Under the pieces are notes generated by a model, which was given only the letters and a program-made list of their open reading frames with translations, was not told where the DNA came from and searched no databases. Both the position numbers and the translations under genes were made by a program. From Clarireedia homoeocarpa (Eukaryota; Ascomycota; Leotiomycetes; Helotiales; Rutstroemiaceae), in the NCBI GenBank assembly GCA_001465935.1, contig LNKV01000021.1:218501-282500 (forward strand): a stretch of 64,000 bases of DNA, in the 5' to 3' direction. This document shows, in pieces, positions 1-8,775 of the stretch (the first letter of the stretch is position 1; each line of letters opens with the position of its first letter).

Positions 1-388
1 GTTCTGTAGGTGTGACGGCGAAAATGCTCGCTGCGACTCCTGCCGCCATACCCGCTAACATGTTTCTTCCAGGTGACAAGACGCCCGTCTGCTCGTCTCT
101 GAAAGCATTTTTGATGCTGTCGAATGACGCGAATCGCACGGCGTCTTTCGCAACGGATCCCACAACTAGCGCGCCACAACCTTTATATAAAGCTCTCAGC
201 CCTTCCTGCTGGTATACTTGGATTACGATCCGGAAGGGGTTTCGTGGTAGCTTGGCTTCGTTGTGAAGCTGCACTCGAGTTTTTGCAAACTCGAAAGGGT
301 ACGTAACTGCTCCTTCTACCCCTCCAGCAATTCCACCAGAGAGGACCGAAACAATTGGAGGTGTAGCAGCGTTACCGTGGCCACTCAT
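1..388 (-). CDS. Mitochondrial tricarboxylate-type carrier, N-terminal part (cut by window edge)
   Basis: The reading frame opens with ATG at 388 and runs off the left edge, giving about 129 residues. It starts MSGHGNAATPP, followed by a glycine-rich first helix (LSGGIAGGVEGAVTYPFEFAKTR). This contains the mitochondrial carrier signature PxExxK (PFEFAK). A second repeat starts with AGMAAGVAASIFAVTPTE, which resembles the CTP1 citrate/tricarboxylate carriers (TPTE in place of the usual second signature). Such carriers sit in the inner mitochondrial membrane and exchange citrate or related acids. No intron is needed in the visible part. The remainder of repeats 2 and 3 lies outside the window, so the substrate cannot be confirmed. 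Carrier family membership is clear; the CTP1-like subgroup is likely. Confidence 0.8.
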   Translation of the reverse strand, partial: MSGHGNAATPPIVSVLSGGIAGGVEGAVTYPFEFAKTRVQLHNEAKLPRNPFRIVIQVYQQEGLRALYKGCGALVVGSVAKDAVRFASFDSIKNAFRDEQTGVLSPGRNMLAGMAAGVAASIFAVTPTE

Positions 389-1006
389 TATGAGCGAATT
401 ATTCTACGAGACATAAAAAATATTTTTAAAACACAGGTCCCAGAGGCTCAGATATTTCAGTATTTATTTGGCTGAAAAGCCGCGGGTACTTATTCTACCA
501 GTATGACGTAGTAAAATTATGAGGATCCGCAGCATTATGAGTGACGAGCAACGCAATTCATCTTAACTTCTTTGTTAATTCTGATATGCACATTAAGGGA
601 GAGATTTGTAATTAACTATCACAGAGACTACTGGGTTCTCAACGATTGAGATACCCAGTGAGTAAGAACACCTAGATACCCTGAGGAGGACTTACTCCGC
701 ACAACGTTGTTGAAATTGGCAAATCAACAATATTCTCTACATTACATCAGCGGGGGTTAAGTCTTCCCCTTTGAAATTTATTCTTAACTTTCCACTATAC
801 GTCTTCCTACTGCAGAGGCTGTTGTATTGCGTTATGTTCCACACTATCTCACAGAACGAAGTTGGGGATTTATTTGGCCATTGCTACAGTAGCTAGAGCA
901 TCTTGCAAAGTATTTCAACAAGTATCAGCGTTCAAGCCATGATCGCCTAGGTTCAGGCCGTTTATTTCAGAAGTTTGCACCATGATACTTCACAGCATAC
1001 CTTTCC
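389..1006. other. Intergenic, no gene seen
   Basis: About 620 bp between the start of the carrier gene and the stop of the kinase gene, both on the minus strand. It should hold the carrier promoter and the kinase 3' region. I see no open frame with coding character and no notable repeat. Confidence 0.5.
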
Positions 1007-3320
1007 TTAGACTTCCTTGCTTTTCTGTTCCTTTACTTCATCGATACAATCCTTGAAGAACTTGGCAGAACAGTACATCGGTAACTTCTCCGAAGCAGTA
1101 TTATGGATTAGTTGGTCCTCAAGGTCAGCGATCCTTCTCTCCACGGTCCTAATCGACAGACTGTTTCCGTTCAAATTTGACATGGTCGTCTTGTTCCCAT
1201 GATCGGGGCGGGCAAGTGAGTCGACTTGCTGAACGGGCTTTCGCTTCGAATCAATTGACTTTCCGAACATATCACTACCATGAGTAGATCGAATTCGCAG
1301 GCGCTTTGGTCGTTCGGCATCATGTTCCGAGCCAGACTCGTGCTGGTGCCCTTCTGGGGCAAGGAATTGTACACCAGATTTATTCAGTTCTTCGAGAACT
1401 CGCAGACGCTTAGAGGGAGACCTGGTTATCAGATGACGATTTAAGCTAAAGTAGGGTGATGAAGAGGCGTCAGGCAATCTTTTCCGAATTTTGACTCCAG
1501 CAGATTCTTGAGCCTCTTTATCATGGGTTGGAATATGTTCAAGGATATCTTTGGCTTCTCGTGGTTTCCAGAACCTGGTCGCTCGTTCGTATGCGTATTC
1601 CATTTCTTTCGCTTCTCTTGCAGGCTTTTTGTACCATGGATGAATCACAGCCTGGGCAGCAGACATGCGATGCCCTGGCTCGGTAGCGAGGAGACGGCGG
1701 AGGAAGTCCCGAACTCTCGAAGACAGGTAACTCCACTTCTGTGCCGCTAGTTCTTCGTCGGCAGAGAGAAACTCCCTCGCAATTTGAATTGCCTCTAGTT
1801 GAGACAAAGTACCTCGAGGCACTGTTGTTTCTCCAGTAAGCAACGTCCATGTTAACATGCCGAAAGACCACATATCTGCAGCCAATGTGTAGCCTCGACT
1901 CTTGCCAATACTTGTGATTTCACTGTTCATAGATCAGCACAGAGCATAAACAGAGCATACTGAACTTACGGTGCAGCATACCCTTCTGTGCCCACCGTGG
2001 AAAACATCCTGCCTGTTCTTTGATCTATGTAGTTGGCAAGGCCGAAGTCGGTCAATATGACACGCGCTCCAATGTCTGTGTTTGAAAGCAGGACATTCTC
2101 TAGTTTGACGTCTCTATGTGCTATACCTTTTGAGTGGAGGTACTGCAGGGCTAGGGCTATCTGCCTTGTGATTAATCGGGCGTGAACATCTTCCAATCTA
2201 TTCTTGTGAGATTCAAGGTAGGTATATAGGTCTCCCGCAGCAGCTAACTCGGTGAACATGTATCTGAAGCTGTTAGTGGCGAAACAAAGATTTTAGTAGA
2301 CCTACAATCCATCATGTGAGATGAATGCTTTCCGAATGCTGATGATGTTAGGCTGTGTGCCATCAGCAAAATGACTTGTTCCAGAACGAGGTTGCTCACA
2401 TGATTGAGCGTGGCGAGAATTTCAACTTCCCGCAGTTGCTTCTTCCTCTCGTCGTCAATGACAGTATCATTGGGCGTCTGTGTGGGTCCTTGACTCAAAG
2501 AAAAGTGCCTCTGAAGACGACCGCGCGACTTGACGACCTTGCAAGCTAGTTGTTTCGAGGTCCCAGTCTCATGAGCTAGGAACACATCCCCACCAATACC
2601 ACCACCCAGGATTCGACTGGAGATTGTAAATCGATCTTGGAAGTGCTGCAACTTGTCAGCTCAGTGGAAGATGAATTTTATAAGGATTGGTGCCTCAATC
2701 TCATTCTTAGCCAAAGGATTCCGAGGCGGCCTGGAAGATCTGGGCTGGTGGAAGCGAAACTTCCAGTGAGGGCGAATCTCAATCACATCGCCATCGATGA
2801 GGAGATGACCCAATCGTTCGCTATCGTATATGCCAATCAATAGCCCATTGACATAAGTGCCATTTCTTGACTCGAGATCTTCGCAATAAATCAGTGGAGG
2901 GTATTCTTCTAGGTGGTCCGTTTCATAAATGATTGAGTAGATGCGAAATTGTCGCTTGGAGACCAATGTGCTTTTAATTGAAAGGTCGCTGATAATTGTT
3001 AGATGGGGTTTTATTGTTTCGACGCGATTCTATCAGCATAAAAACCGACCATTCTGGTTCTCTACCTATATGAAGCGAGTGTCCCGCATAGATTGGAACA
3101 ACTGCGAGCCAATGTTAGTTCATTGAACTCAGGCATCGAAAGTAGCGTGAAGCGTGCCTATTTCTTCTCCAGTAGTAATATTTTTATGTGTGAGAGTTGC
3201 TAGAAACTCTCCAGAATCATCCCAGTCAGCTTGTGCACAGCCATTTGATACACGAACAGACACAGATCCGGGATGACCTGAGGGGTCGGCGGTAGAGTTG
3301 GAGAGTGGTAGGTCAGGCAT
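1007..3320 (-). CDS. FHA-domain serine/threonine kinase (Mek1/Chk2-like), with doubtful joints
   Basis: An FHA domain is followed by a protein kinase domain, the layout of Mek1/Rad53/Chk2 checkpoint kinases. FHA pieces: LHIGREPEC then DLSIKSTLVSKRQF (spliced, intron 3049-2989) and LESRNGTYVNG. Kinase: GGGIGGDVF glycine loop, ACKVV lysine, HRDVKLENV catalytic loop, DFGLA, GYAAPE. Clean introns in the kinase part are 2399-2353, 2305-2264 and 1969-1923. The first ATG used is at 3320 (MPDLPLSNS). Two joints are not clean. The join between the first exon (ending near 3132) and the exon starting at 3101 has an AG acceptor but no good GT donor. An in-frame TGA lies at 2663-2661 between FHA and kinase, with no GT..AG pair that removes it in frame. 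So the gene may be decayed, use an unusual intron, or carry a sequence error. The C-terminal 200 residues are basic and poorly conserved. Confidence 0.75.
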
Positions 3321-3370
3321 GGCCTTGAAGGTCAATTGCTTTCAATTGCTTCTCAGAATCGAGACGAGAT

Positions 3371-3510
3371 GGAAGGGTGGAAGGGTGGAAGGGTGGAAGA
3401 AGGGTGGAAGGGTGGAAGGGTGGATGGGTGGATGGGTGGAAGGGTGGATGGGTGGAAGATGAAAGATGAAAGACGGAAGATGGAAGATGGAAGATGGAAA
3501 ATGGAAAATC
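3371..3510 (+). repeat. G-rich minisatellite (GGGTGGAA-type) with G-quadruplex potential
   Basis: From 3371 the plus strand repeats GGAAGGGTGGAAGGGTGG-like units with variants TGGATGGGTGG, then grades into GGAAGAT/GAAAGAT units up to about 3510. There are at least nine GGG runs separated mostly by five bases. It lies just upstream of the kinase start at 3320, so its C-rich strand would be in the kinase leader or promoter. Confidence 0.85.
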
Positions 3511-4157
3511 TTTCTAGACAGCCTTGGTTGCTTCCAAGAATGTCTTAACGAAACAAACTGGATGGAATGTGGACTAGACGTGTGTGGAATTGAGCCTCCA
3601 TTTCACCTTTGACTTCCGACTTCACCAAAGGCAGCGAGTGACTAATCATTTTCGTTGATTCTACTCCAAGTACCACGACGACAATAGCTCACTCAATCCC
3701 ACGACGACAATAGCCAGCCTATCTTGAATTCCGATTTGAGGTGGGTGTCATGTACTTCTTTCCTTCGCTTCTTCACAGTGGTTGTCCAAAAAAGGAAAAG
3801 GAAGGAGAAAGTGCGAAATTTATATACGGCCATACAGAAGTCGGAGTCAAAAGTACTCGGATCGATATAGAATGATACATGTCACGAAGAAGAAAATGAT
3901 ACATGTCACGAAGAAGAAAACGAGAAAGATCATACCGATATTTGGACCGTGGAAATACTAGAGCATTAGCCTTCTACAAACCTGTGAACGAGGTCGACAA
4001 GTAACATTCAGCATCGGCGCTGGCAGTCTTAGGTTTGAGCTCACGTGATTATGCCCTAAGCCGCTTAAGCGAAGCAAGCCCACCATTTATCAAGTGTGCG
4101 TTCTTCCATTCTCTTTCACAATCAACCACTTCTCACAACCACACATCAACCACCAAA
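3511..4157. promoter_or_regulatory. Upstream region of the eL41 gene
   Basis: No gene is seen. The stretch holds the promoter and leader of the ribosomal protein gene that starts at 4158. A CACGTG box lies at 4042-4047. The leader just before the ATG is pyrimidine- and CA-rich and ends in CCACCAAAATG, a good fungal start context. A 17-base motif with CACGACGACAATAGC occurs at 3673-3688 and again at 3698-3714. Promoter function is inferred from position only. Confidence 0.5.
3871..3918 (+). repeat. Tandem repeat, 2 x 24 bp
   Basis: The 24-base unit starting AATGATACATGTCACG and ending AAGAAGAA occurs twice without interruption, about 240-290 bp upstream of the eL41 start codon. Confidence 0.9.
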
Positions 4158-4356
4158 ATGCGTAATAAGTGGCGGAAGAAGAGAGTCCGTAGACTCAAGC
4201 GTAAGCGCCGCAAGACTCGTGCCAGATCGTAAGTCGACACTTCTCTTTTTCTCTCCCGGCGCCAATCTGGTGGAAGATTCGTGGTTATGCTGTCTTCCCC
4301 TCATTGAGCTTGCTCTTTGTCTGATTTACTCGACTAACCTCAATTACAGCAAGTAA
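4158..4356 (+). CDS. RPL41: 60S ribosomal protein eL41 (RPL41)
   Basis: Two exons, 4158-4228 and 4350-4356, give 25 residues plus TAA. The protein is almost entirely Arg and Lys (starts MRNKWRKKRVRRLKRK, ends TRARSK), and 25 residues is the known length of eL41, the smallest eukaryotic ribosomal protein. The intron 4229-4349 has a GTAAGT donor, a CTAAC branch site at about 4333 and an ACAG acceptor. It splits the Ser codon so that the last exon codes only the end of Ser, Lys and stop. eL41 is a small helix at the subunit interface of the large ribosomal subunit. A gene this short is easily missed by automatic annotation. Identification is secure from the sequence. Confidence 0.96.
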
Positions 4357-5335
4357 ACAACTCACAACAACTCGATCTCGATCACTCTTACCTCTCGAAT
4401 CATAGCGCCATGACAACTTGATCTCGAGTTTACGCCATCTCTCGCACCAAGCGTCTTACGCCTTTTTCAGCATTCCGGTATCTACCACAAGTCACAGACT
4501 CATACTCTGGACAAGGGTTTCTGGGTGTTCAAGGAAAGAACGGTTATGGTGACGCGGATTCTTCGACATGTGGTGGAATGGATTGGGGGGAAGCAGGATC
4601 GGTCAATTGCTCTAGTCGATTTGTCTGTTGAGAGTTTATGAACTATGAAGCTATGGGAGGGAAGCTGCCTTGGACGCTGATTGCCGATATGACTTCAACT
4701 AGGAAATGAAAAAAGGAAGTTCTACTTCAAAGGTCTTATGCATGCGTGTGATTGTTCTGTGGCTTGTGCTGCCCCTCCAAGAAACCCTACTTGAAATTGT
4801 AACAGCAATTGATGAGCATGCGCAAATGTCAATTGGATGACCCGGCACTGCTCTCAGCAATCTGGACCAAGATATTCATGTTGCTGGTGTACATGATGCA
4901 GCCTGTTGATATCTTTGTATGCGTTGTGGGTGCGGGGTCGAAAGAAGCTTGTTGGAGTCGGAGAACCAAGGGTCTGCAGAAGAGAAGAGAAGAGTGCATA
5001 GCTCATTGCAAGCCAGGGAAACTTGTGCTGTTGCTCACTAAGAGACGAAGCTCTGGTTGCTATCACTTCATTCACAATTTGCCTTACTTTCGCGGTTTCA
5101 TCACTGCAATTGACCAAGAAACTGGTCTTGTCCCTCCAAAGCCATTTTGCTGATCGTTTTCTAAATCCCAGCCCTGGTGCGTGCGTAGTGGTGCGTCTTT
5201 GGTCTTGGCAACGTCGGAAAAAATGGCTTCCTATGGCCGACCCTTTCAAAAATTTATTTGCTACACGATATCGCCGACTCGCAAAACATCTAATCTTCGA
5301 TTTGTTGGAGCAGTTTCTACTCTTACATTGACAAA
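4357..5335. other. Intergenic between eL41 and RPA49, no gene seen
   Basis: About 980 bp with eL41 3' sequences and the RPA49 promoter. Several open frames exist on both strands, but none has family similarity, a believable start or splice continuity. I see nothing further here. Confidence 0.45.
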
Positions 5336-6820
5336 ATGGGAGAAAAAATGGACAATGATAAGAAGCGCAAGAGAGACGCAGATGCATCTTCGAGGTCAAG
5401 CAAGAAAGTCGCAATTGAAGAGGACAGGGATATCAAGATTTCTCTGCAGGAAAGTGATGCTTGGACGCCAGTTATTGGTATGTATTTGTTCTCGCAAACA
5501 GTTATGTTTAAACCTGTTTCGTAGAACTGTTGTGCTCATACTTGCCTTTCCTCTAGCTTCAATCCCAGGTCTAGCTATTCCAGCATCGATCATTTTTCAA
5601 CCGTATACAAAACCTCGCAAGAATGCTCCCCAGAGAGCTAGGCGCAGCGGCGCAATTGCTACGAAAGAAGCCCTCTTACATTCCTCTGAACACCCAAAAC
5701 TCGATTACACTGCGCGCGAAGAAGAGGCCGGAGGTTCAGATGCGTTAGTAAAACACTACGTTGGTGTATATAACCCCAGTACGGGGCAATTGGACGTCAT
5801 GGAAGCGCGGAGAATGGTTGTTCGTGGAAGTGTGAGAGCACATCGAGCAGCTACAGAAGAGGTCGCGGCGAAACAGGTAGTCTTCTACTCCAGACTTTGC
5901 TTGGAAGGTACTTACAATAGTTATTTCAGAGCATACGAGACCTTCGAAATGATCTTGGAGAGACATTCGGTACCAAGAAAGCAAAGAAGGCTATCGCATC
6001 CGTTACCGAGAACGCCATTTCAGTCAATCGAGGTTCTAGGTTACTTGCCGATGGTGCAAAACCAGCCAAGCTTGATGCAGCACAAGCTGCTATTGTGGCT
6101 TCAATGGCAGAAGCCAACGCAGGCATGGCGACAAGAGAGGCTTTGGAACAGCAAGCAGATGCGGCCAAACCACGACCAAAGGCCGATGTTGAGGCGACAG
6201 AGCTTAAAGATGTCTATACTGTTGAGAATCTCATTGGAATTGAGGTCTTCAAGTCTATTCCGGTTTTAGAATGGCAGAAGTCTGTCAAAGAGAAGAAGAA
6301 CATTTCAACCAGCTCCAGATATGTTTCGAGTAGGATCATCAATGCCGCAACAGCTGGTGCGGAGAAACTCAAGATCTTGCGGTACCTCCTCCTATTGCTA
6401 GACCTCCATATGTCTTGCAAACCCATTAGAGGCGGAAAACAACTCCCCAAAGCCGACGATTTGAGAGCAAAACTTGGAAACGTACCAGAGACCATTGTCG
6501 CGGACACTCGACGCAAATTCTCCGATGGGGCAGTTATGAGCAAATTCAAGACCGATCTCCTAATCACGCACATCTGCGCATTAGCTTGTTTGGTGGATAA
6601 TTTCGAAGTGGATCTGTATGATCTGCAGTTGGACTTGAAGCTGAGCGCGAAGGAAATGGGCCAGTACTTTAAGGAAATCGGAGCAAGAGTCACGGACCTC
6701 ACGGTGCAGAGAATGAAGGATTTGGGACTAGATAGAGCGGCTGCGTCGCAGAGGAAGATGGCGAAGTTGAAGTTGCCGTTGGAGTTCCCAAAGGTACCGA
6801 TGGGTGGGAAGAGGAGATAG
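5336..6820 (+). CDS. RPA49: DNA-directed RNA polymerase I subunit A49
   Basis: Three exons (5336-5477, 5557-5876, 5930-6820) give 450 residues, normal for the A49 family. The N-terminus is Lys/Arg-rich (MDNDKKRKRD), followed by the dimerisation region (SIPGLAIPASIIFQPYTK; VGVYNPSTGQLDVMEAR) that pairs with A34.5. The long C-terminal tandem winged-helix part contains NLIGIEVFKSIPVLEW and ends KVPMGGKRR. A49 belongs to the built-in TFIIF-like module of Pol I in the nucleolus and supports rRNA transcription initiation and elongation. Both introns have GT..AG ends (GTATGT..CTAG; GTAGTC..TCAG) and keep frame. The ATG at 5336 was chosen because it follows ACAAA and opens the conserved basic N-terminus; a second ATG four codons on is possible. 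Confidence 0.92.
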
Positions 6821-7321
6821 ATGAGATGATGAGGTGGTGACTTTGATGTGGAGGTATGGCGGTATAGGGTATAGGGCGCATTAATGCGGAGCAAAATTCT
6901 ATTGGGGAAATGAATATCATCATATATCCCAAGTCGGGCGTCTTTTCCAATACTTAGATTTTCTGCGTTATGTGCTGTATAATTCTTAAGCAAGTCCTTA
7001 TGATTCTTTTTTTTTTGAAGATTCCGATCTAGATGGCAATTCAATCAAGAATCATGAAGCCTAAGATGATGCATTTATCCATTGAAGGACTTGCAATTCT
7101 ATTGATCTCAATACTCCAGCTTTTCCAATACGCTCCATTACCGGAACATAGGTGGCAGTAGGTAGTGCCTTTTTTATACAGCAGAGCTGACCAGAGGTTG
7201 CTTCCCAGGAGAGATCAATACCGTATGATACTCAATACAGAGAAGTAAATGACCTCATATCAAAAAATAATAAAAAAATCCACATATTCACTCACCCCGA
7301 TCACATGCACCACAAGCTCAC
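6821..7321. other. Convergent 3' ends of RPA49 and GH16 gene
   Basis: About 500 bp between two convergent genes. It is AT-rich and must hold both terminator and polyadenylation regions. No gene is seen. Confidence 0.5.
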
Positions 7322-8302
7322 TCACATAGCATGCCCCTCAGGCCCATGCTGCCAATCGCTCTCAAACTTCCCCCACCCCCCCGTCGGCTCCTCACACATC
7401 TTCAGCGCATGAATCCGCAAATCGTAAACCCCATCCTCGGGTCTCCTCCCCTGACACACATTCCCGCCCATGGCCACATTGAGAATCACCTGAAAATCGC
7501 TGAGGCGCCTCGTGCCCTCGGGCACGCTCGCCTTCATCACCGCCCGCCCATCAATATACCAGACCATTTTCCCGCCGACGCCGCTCTCCGCCTGGCTCCA
7601 CGCAAACTCAAACGTATGTGCCGCGTGCGCCATATCCGGCAGCGCCGTCTCCACCACCCGGTGCTTGTCCCAGTCTGCGCCGTCGAAATGCCCCCAGTGC
7701 AAACACGTGTGGTTGACGCAGTCCGCGTTCCAGGACTCCATGATATCGACCTCGCCGTCGGCAGGCCAGGCGAAGGGCTCGCGCGGGAGCAGCCAGAACG
7801 CGGGCCAGATGCCCGGGGCGCAGGGCGCGGCGAGCGTCGCGACGAGACTCCCGCGGTCGCGGGCGAGGGTCGTGTGGCTGGTGAGCCGCGCGCTGGTGAA
7901 CTGCCCGTGCGCGGCGATGGCGCGCACAACGAGGTGCCCGTGCTCGTCGTGGAATGAGTTCGCGGGATCGGAGACGTAGTTCTGCAGCTCGTTGTTGCCC
8001 CAGCCGTGTGCGCCGAGCTGGTGCCGGAAGTTCGCGGTGACGGGGACGGAGCGCGAGAACGACGGGTTCCAGTATGGGTGGATGGATGAATAGGATGGCC
8101 GGTTTTGAGGGATGGGTGGGGGAGCGCCGGGCTGAGGTTGGTATGGTTGCGGCGGTTGATATGGTTGTGGTGGTTGATATTGTTGTTGTGGTGCGGGGTG
8201 ATTTTGCGATGTAGATGTAGAGCCAGGGATCTGGATATTGTGCTGAGCTGCAAATCCTTCTGCGCGGGCCTTTGCTTTGCCTAGGATATCTTTGAATGAC
8301 AT
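7322..8302 (-). CDS. GH16-family glycosidase-like protein without signal peptide
   Basis: A single exon of 326 residues. The GH16 catalytic motif ExDxxE is present as GEVDIMES (E184, D186, E189), preceded by PGIWPAFWLLP and followed by WYIDG and VILNVAMGG, all typical of laminarinase-type beta-glucanases. Family members hydrolyse or rearrange beta-1,3/1,4-glucans. Unusually, the N-terminus (MSFKDILGKAKARAEGF) shows no signal peptide. It is followed by a Pro/Gln-rich repeat (YQPPQP units, residues 41-58), so the protein looks intracellular or unconventionally exported. Codons in the catalytic half are much richer in G and C than in neighbouring genes, which also opens long meaningless frames on the other strand. 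The enzyme fold is well supported; the substrate is not known. Confidence 0.88.
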   Translation of the reverse strand: MSFKDILGKAKARAEGFAAQHNIQIPGSTSTSQNHPAPQQQYQPPQPYQPPQPYQPQPGAPPPIPQNRPSYSSIHPYWNPSFSRSVPVTANFRHQLGAHGWGNNELQNYVSDPANSFHDEHGHLVVRAIAAHGQFTSARLTSHTTLARDRGSLVATLAAPCAPGIWPAFWLLPREPFAWPADGEVDIMESWNADCVNHTCLHWGHFDGADWDKHRVVETALPDMAHAAHTFEFAWSQAESGVGGKMVWYIDGRAVMKASVPEGTRRLSDFQVILNVAMGGNVCQGRRPEDGVYDLRIHALKMCEEPTGGWGKFESDWQHGPEGHAM

Positions 8303-8775
8303 TGTATTCGGTGTAGAATGGGACTACTTTACCGGATTGATCTTTTTCTATGATTCTGTGTAAAACAGACAGGCAAAGCGCTAATGCATCTCAAATGCGT
8401 CATCTTGCCGTGCTCGCCTGAATTGCGGGCCGACCCGCCAGGTCAGCATGCCAGCCCCAGCTTCTGATTACCGTGCAAGATGTCACCTACTGTATCAATT
8501 TCAAGCGAGATCACCATGAACCATATACAAAGCATGAAGTTACTTTTCGATACTTGCAAATATTGGGACTATTCAGATAAATATAGCCAATCCCACAGAA
8601 AGGTGCATTAGATCTGTAGTATCAAGTTTACGCTTAATGCTTATGAATAACACACTGTAGCTGCCTTGCCCGCATTGACCCTACAATCAATATTAATAAC
8701 TGAGTATCCTGCCCAGCAACGCTCCTGATTACCCTTTACCATCAGACATCCTACAGCACATCATGCTGCATCGCA
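8303..8775. other. Intergenic, no gene seen
   Basis: About 470 bp between the start of the GH16 gene and the stop of the helicase-AAA gene, both on the minus strand. It presumably carries the GH16 promoter. No repeat or gene is seen. Confidence 0.45.

Noticed and set aside
4854..5414. 186-codon antisense frame upstream of and overlapping RPA49
   Set aside because: It overlaps the RPA49 start on the other strand, has no recognisable domain, and the sense gene is secure.
7331..8253. Long open frames on the plus strand and in another minus frame over the GH16 gene
   Set aside because: They are by-products of the high G+C content of the GH16 coding sequence; they are low-complexity Arg/Pro/Ser-rich with no family features.
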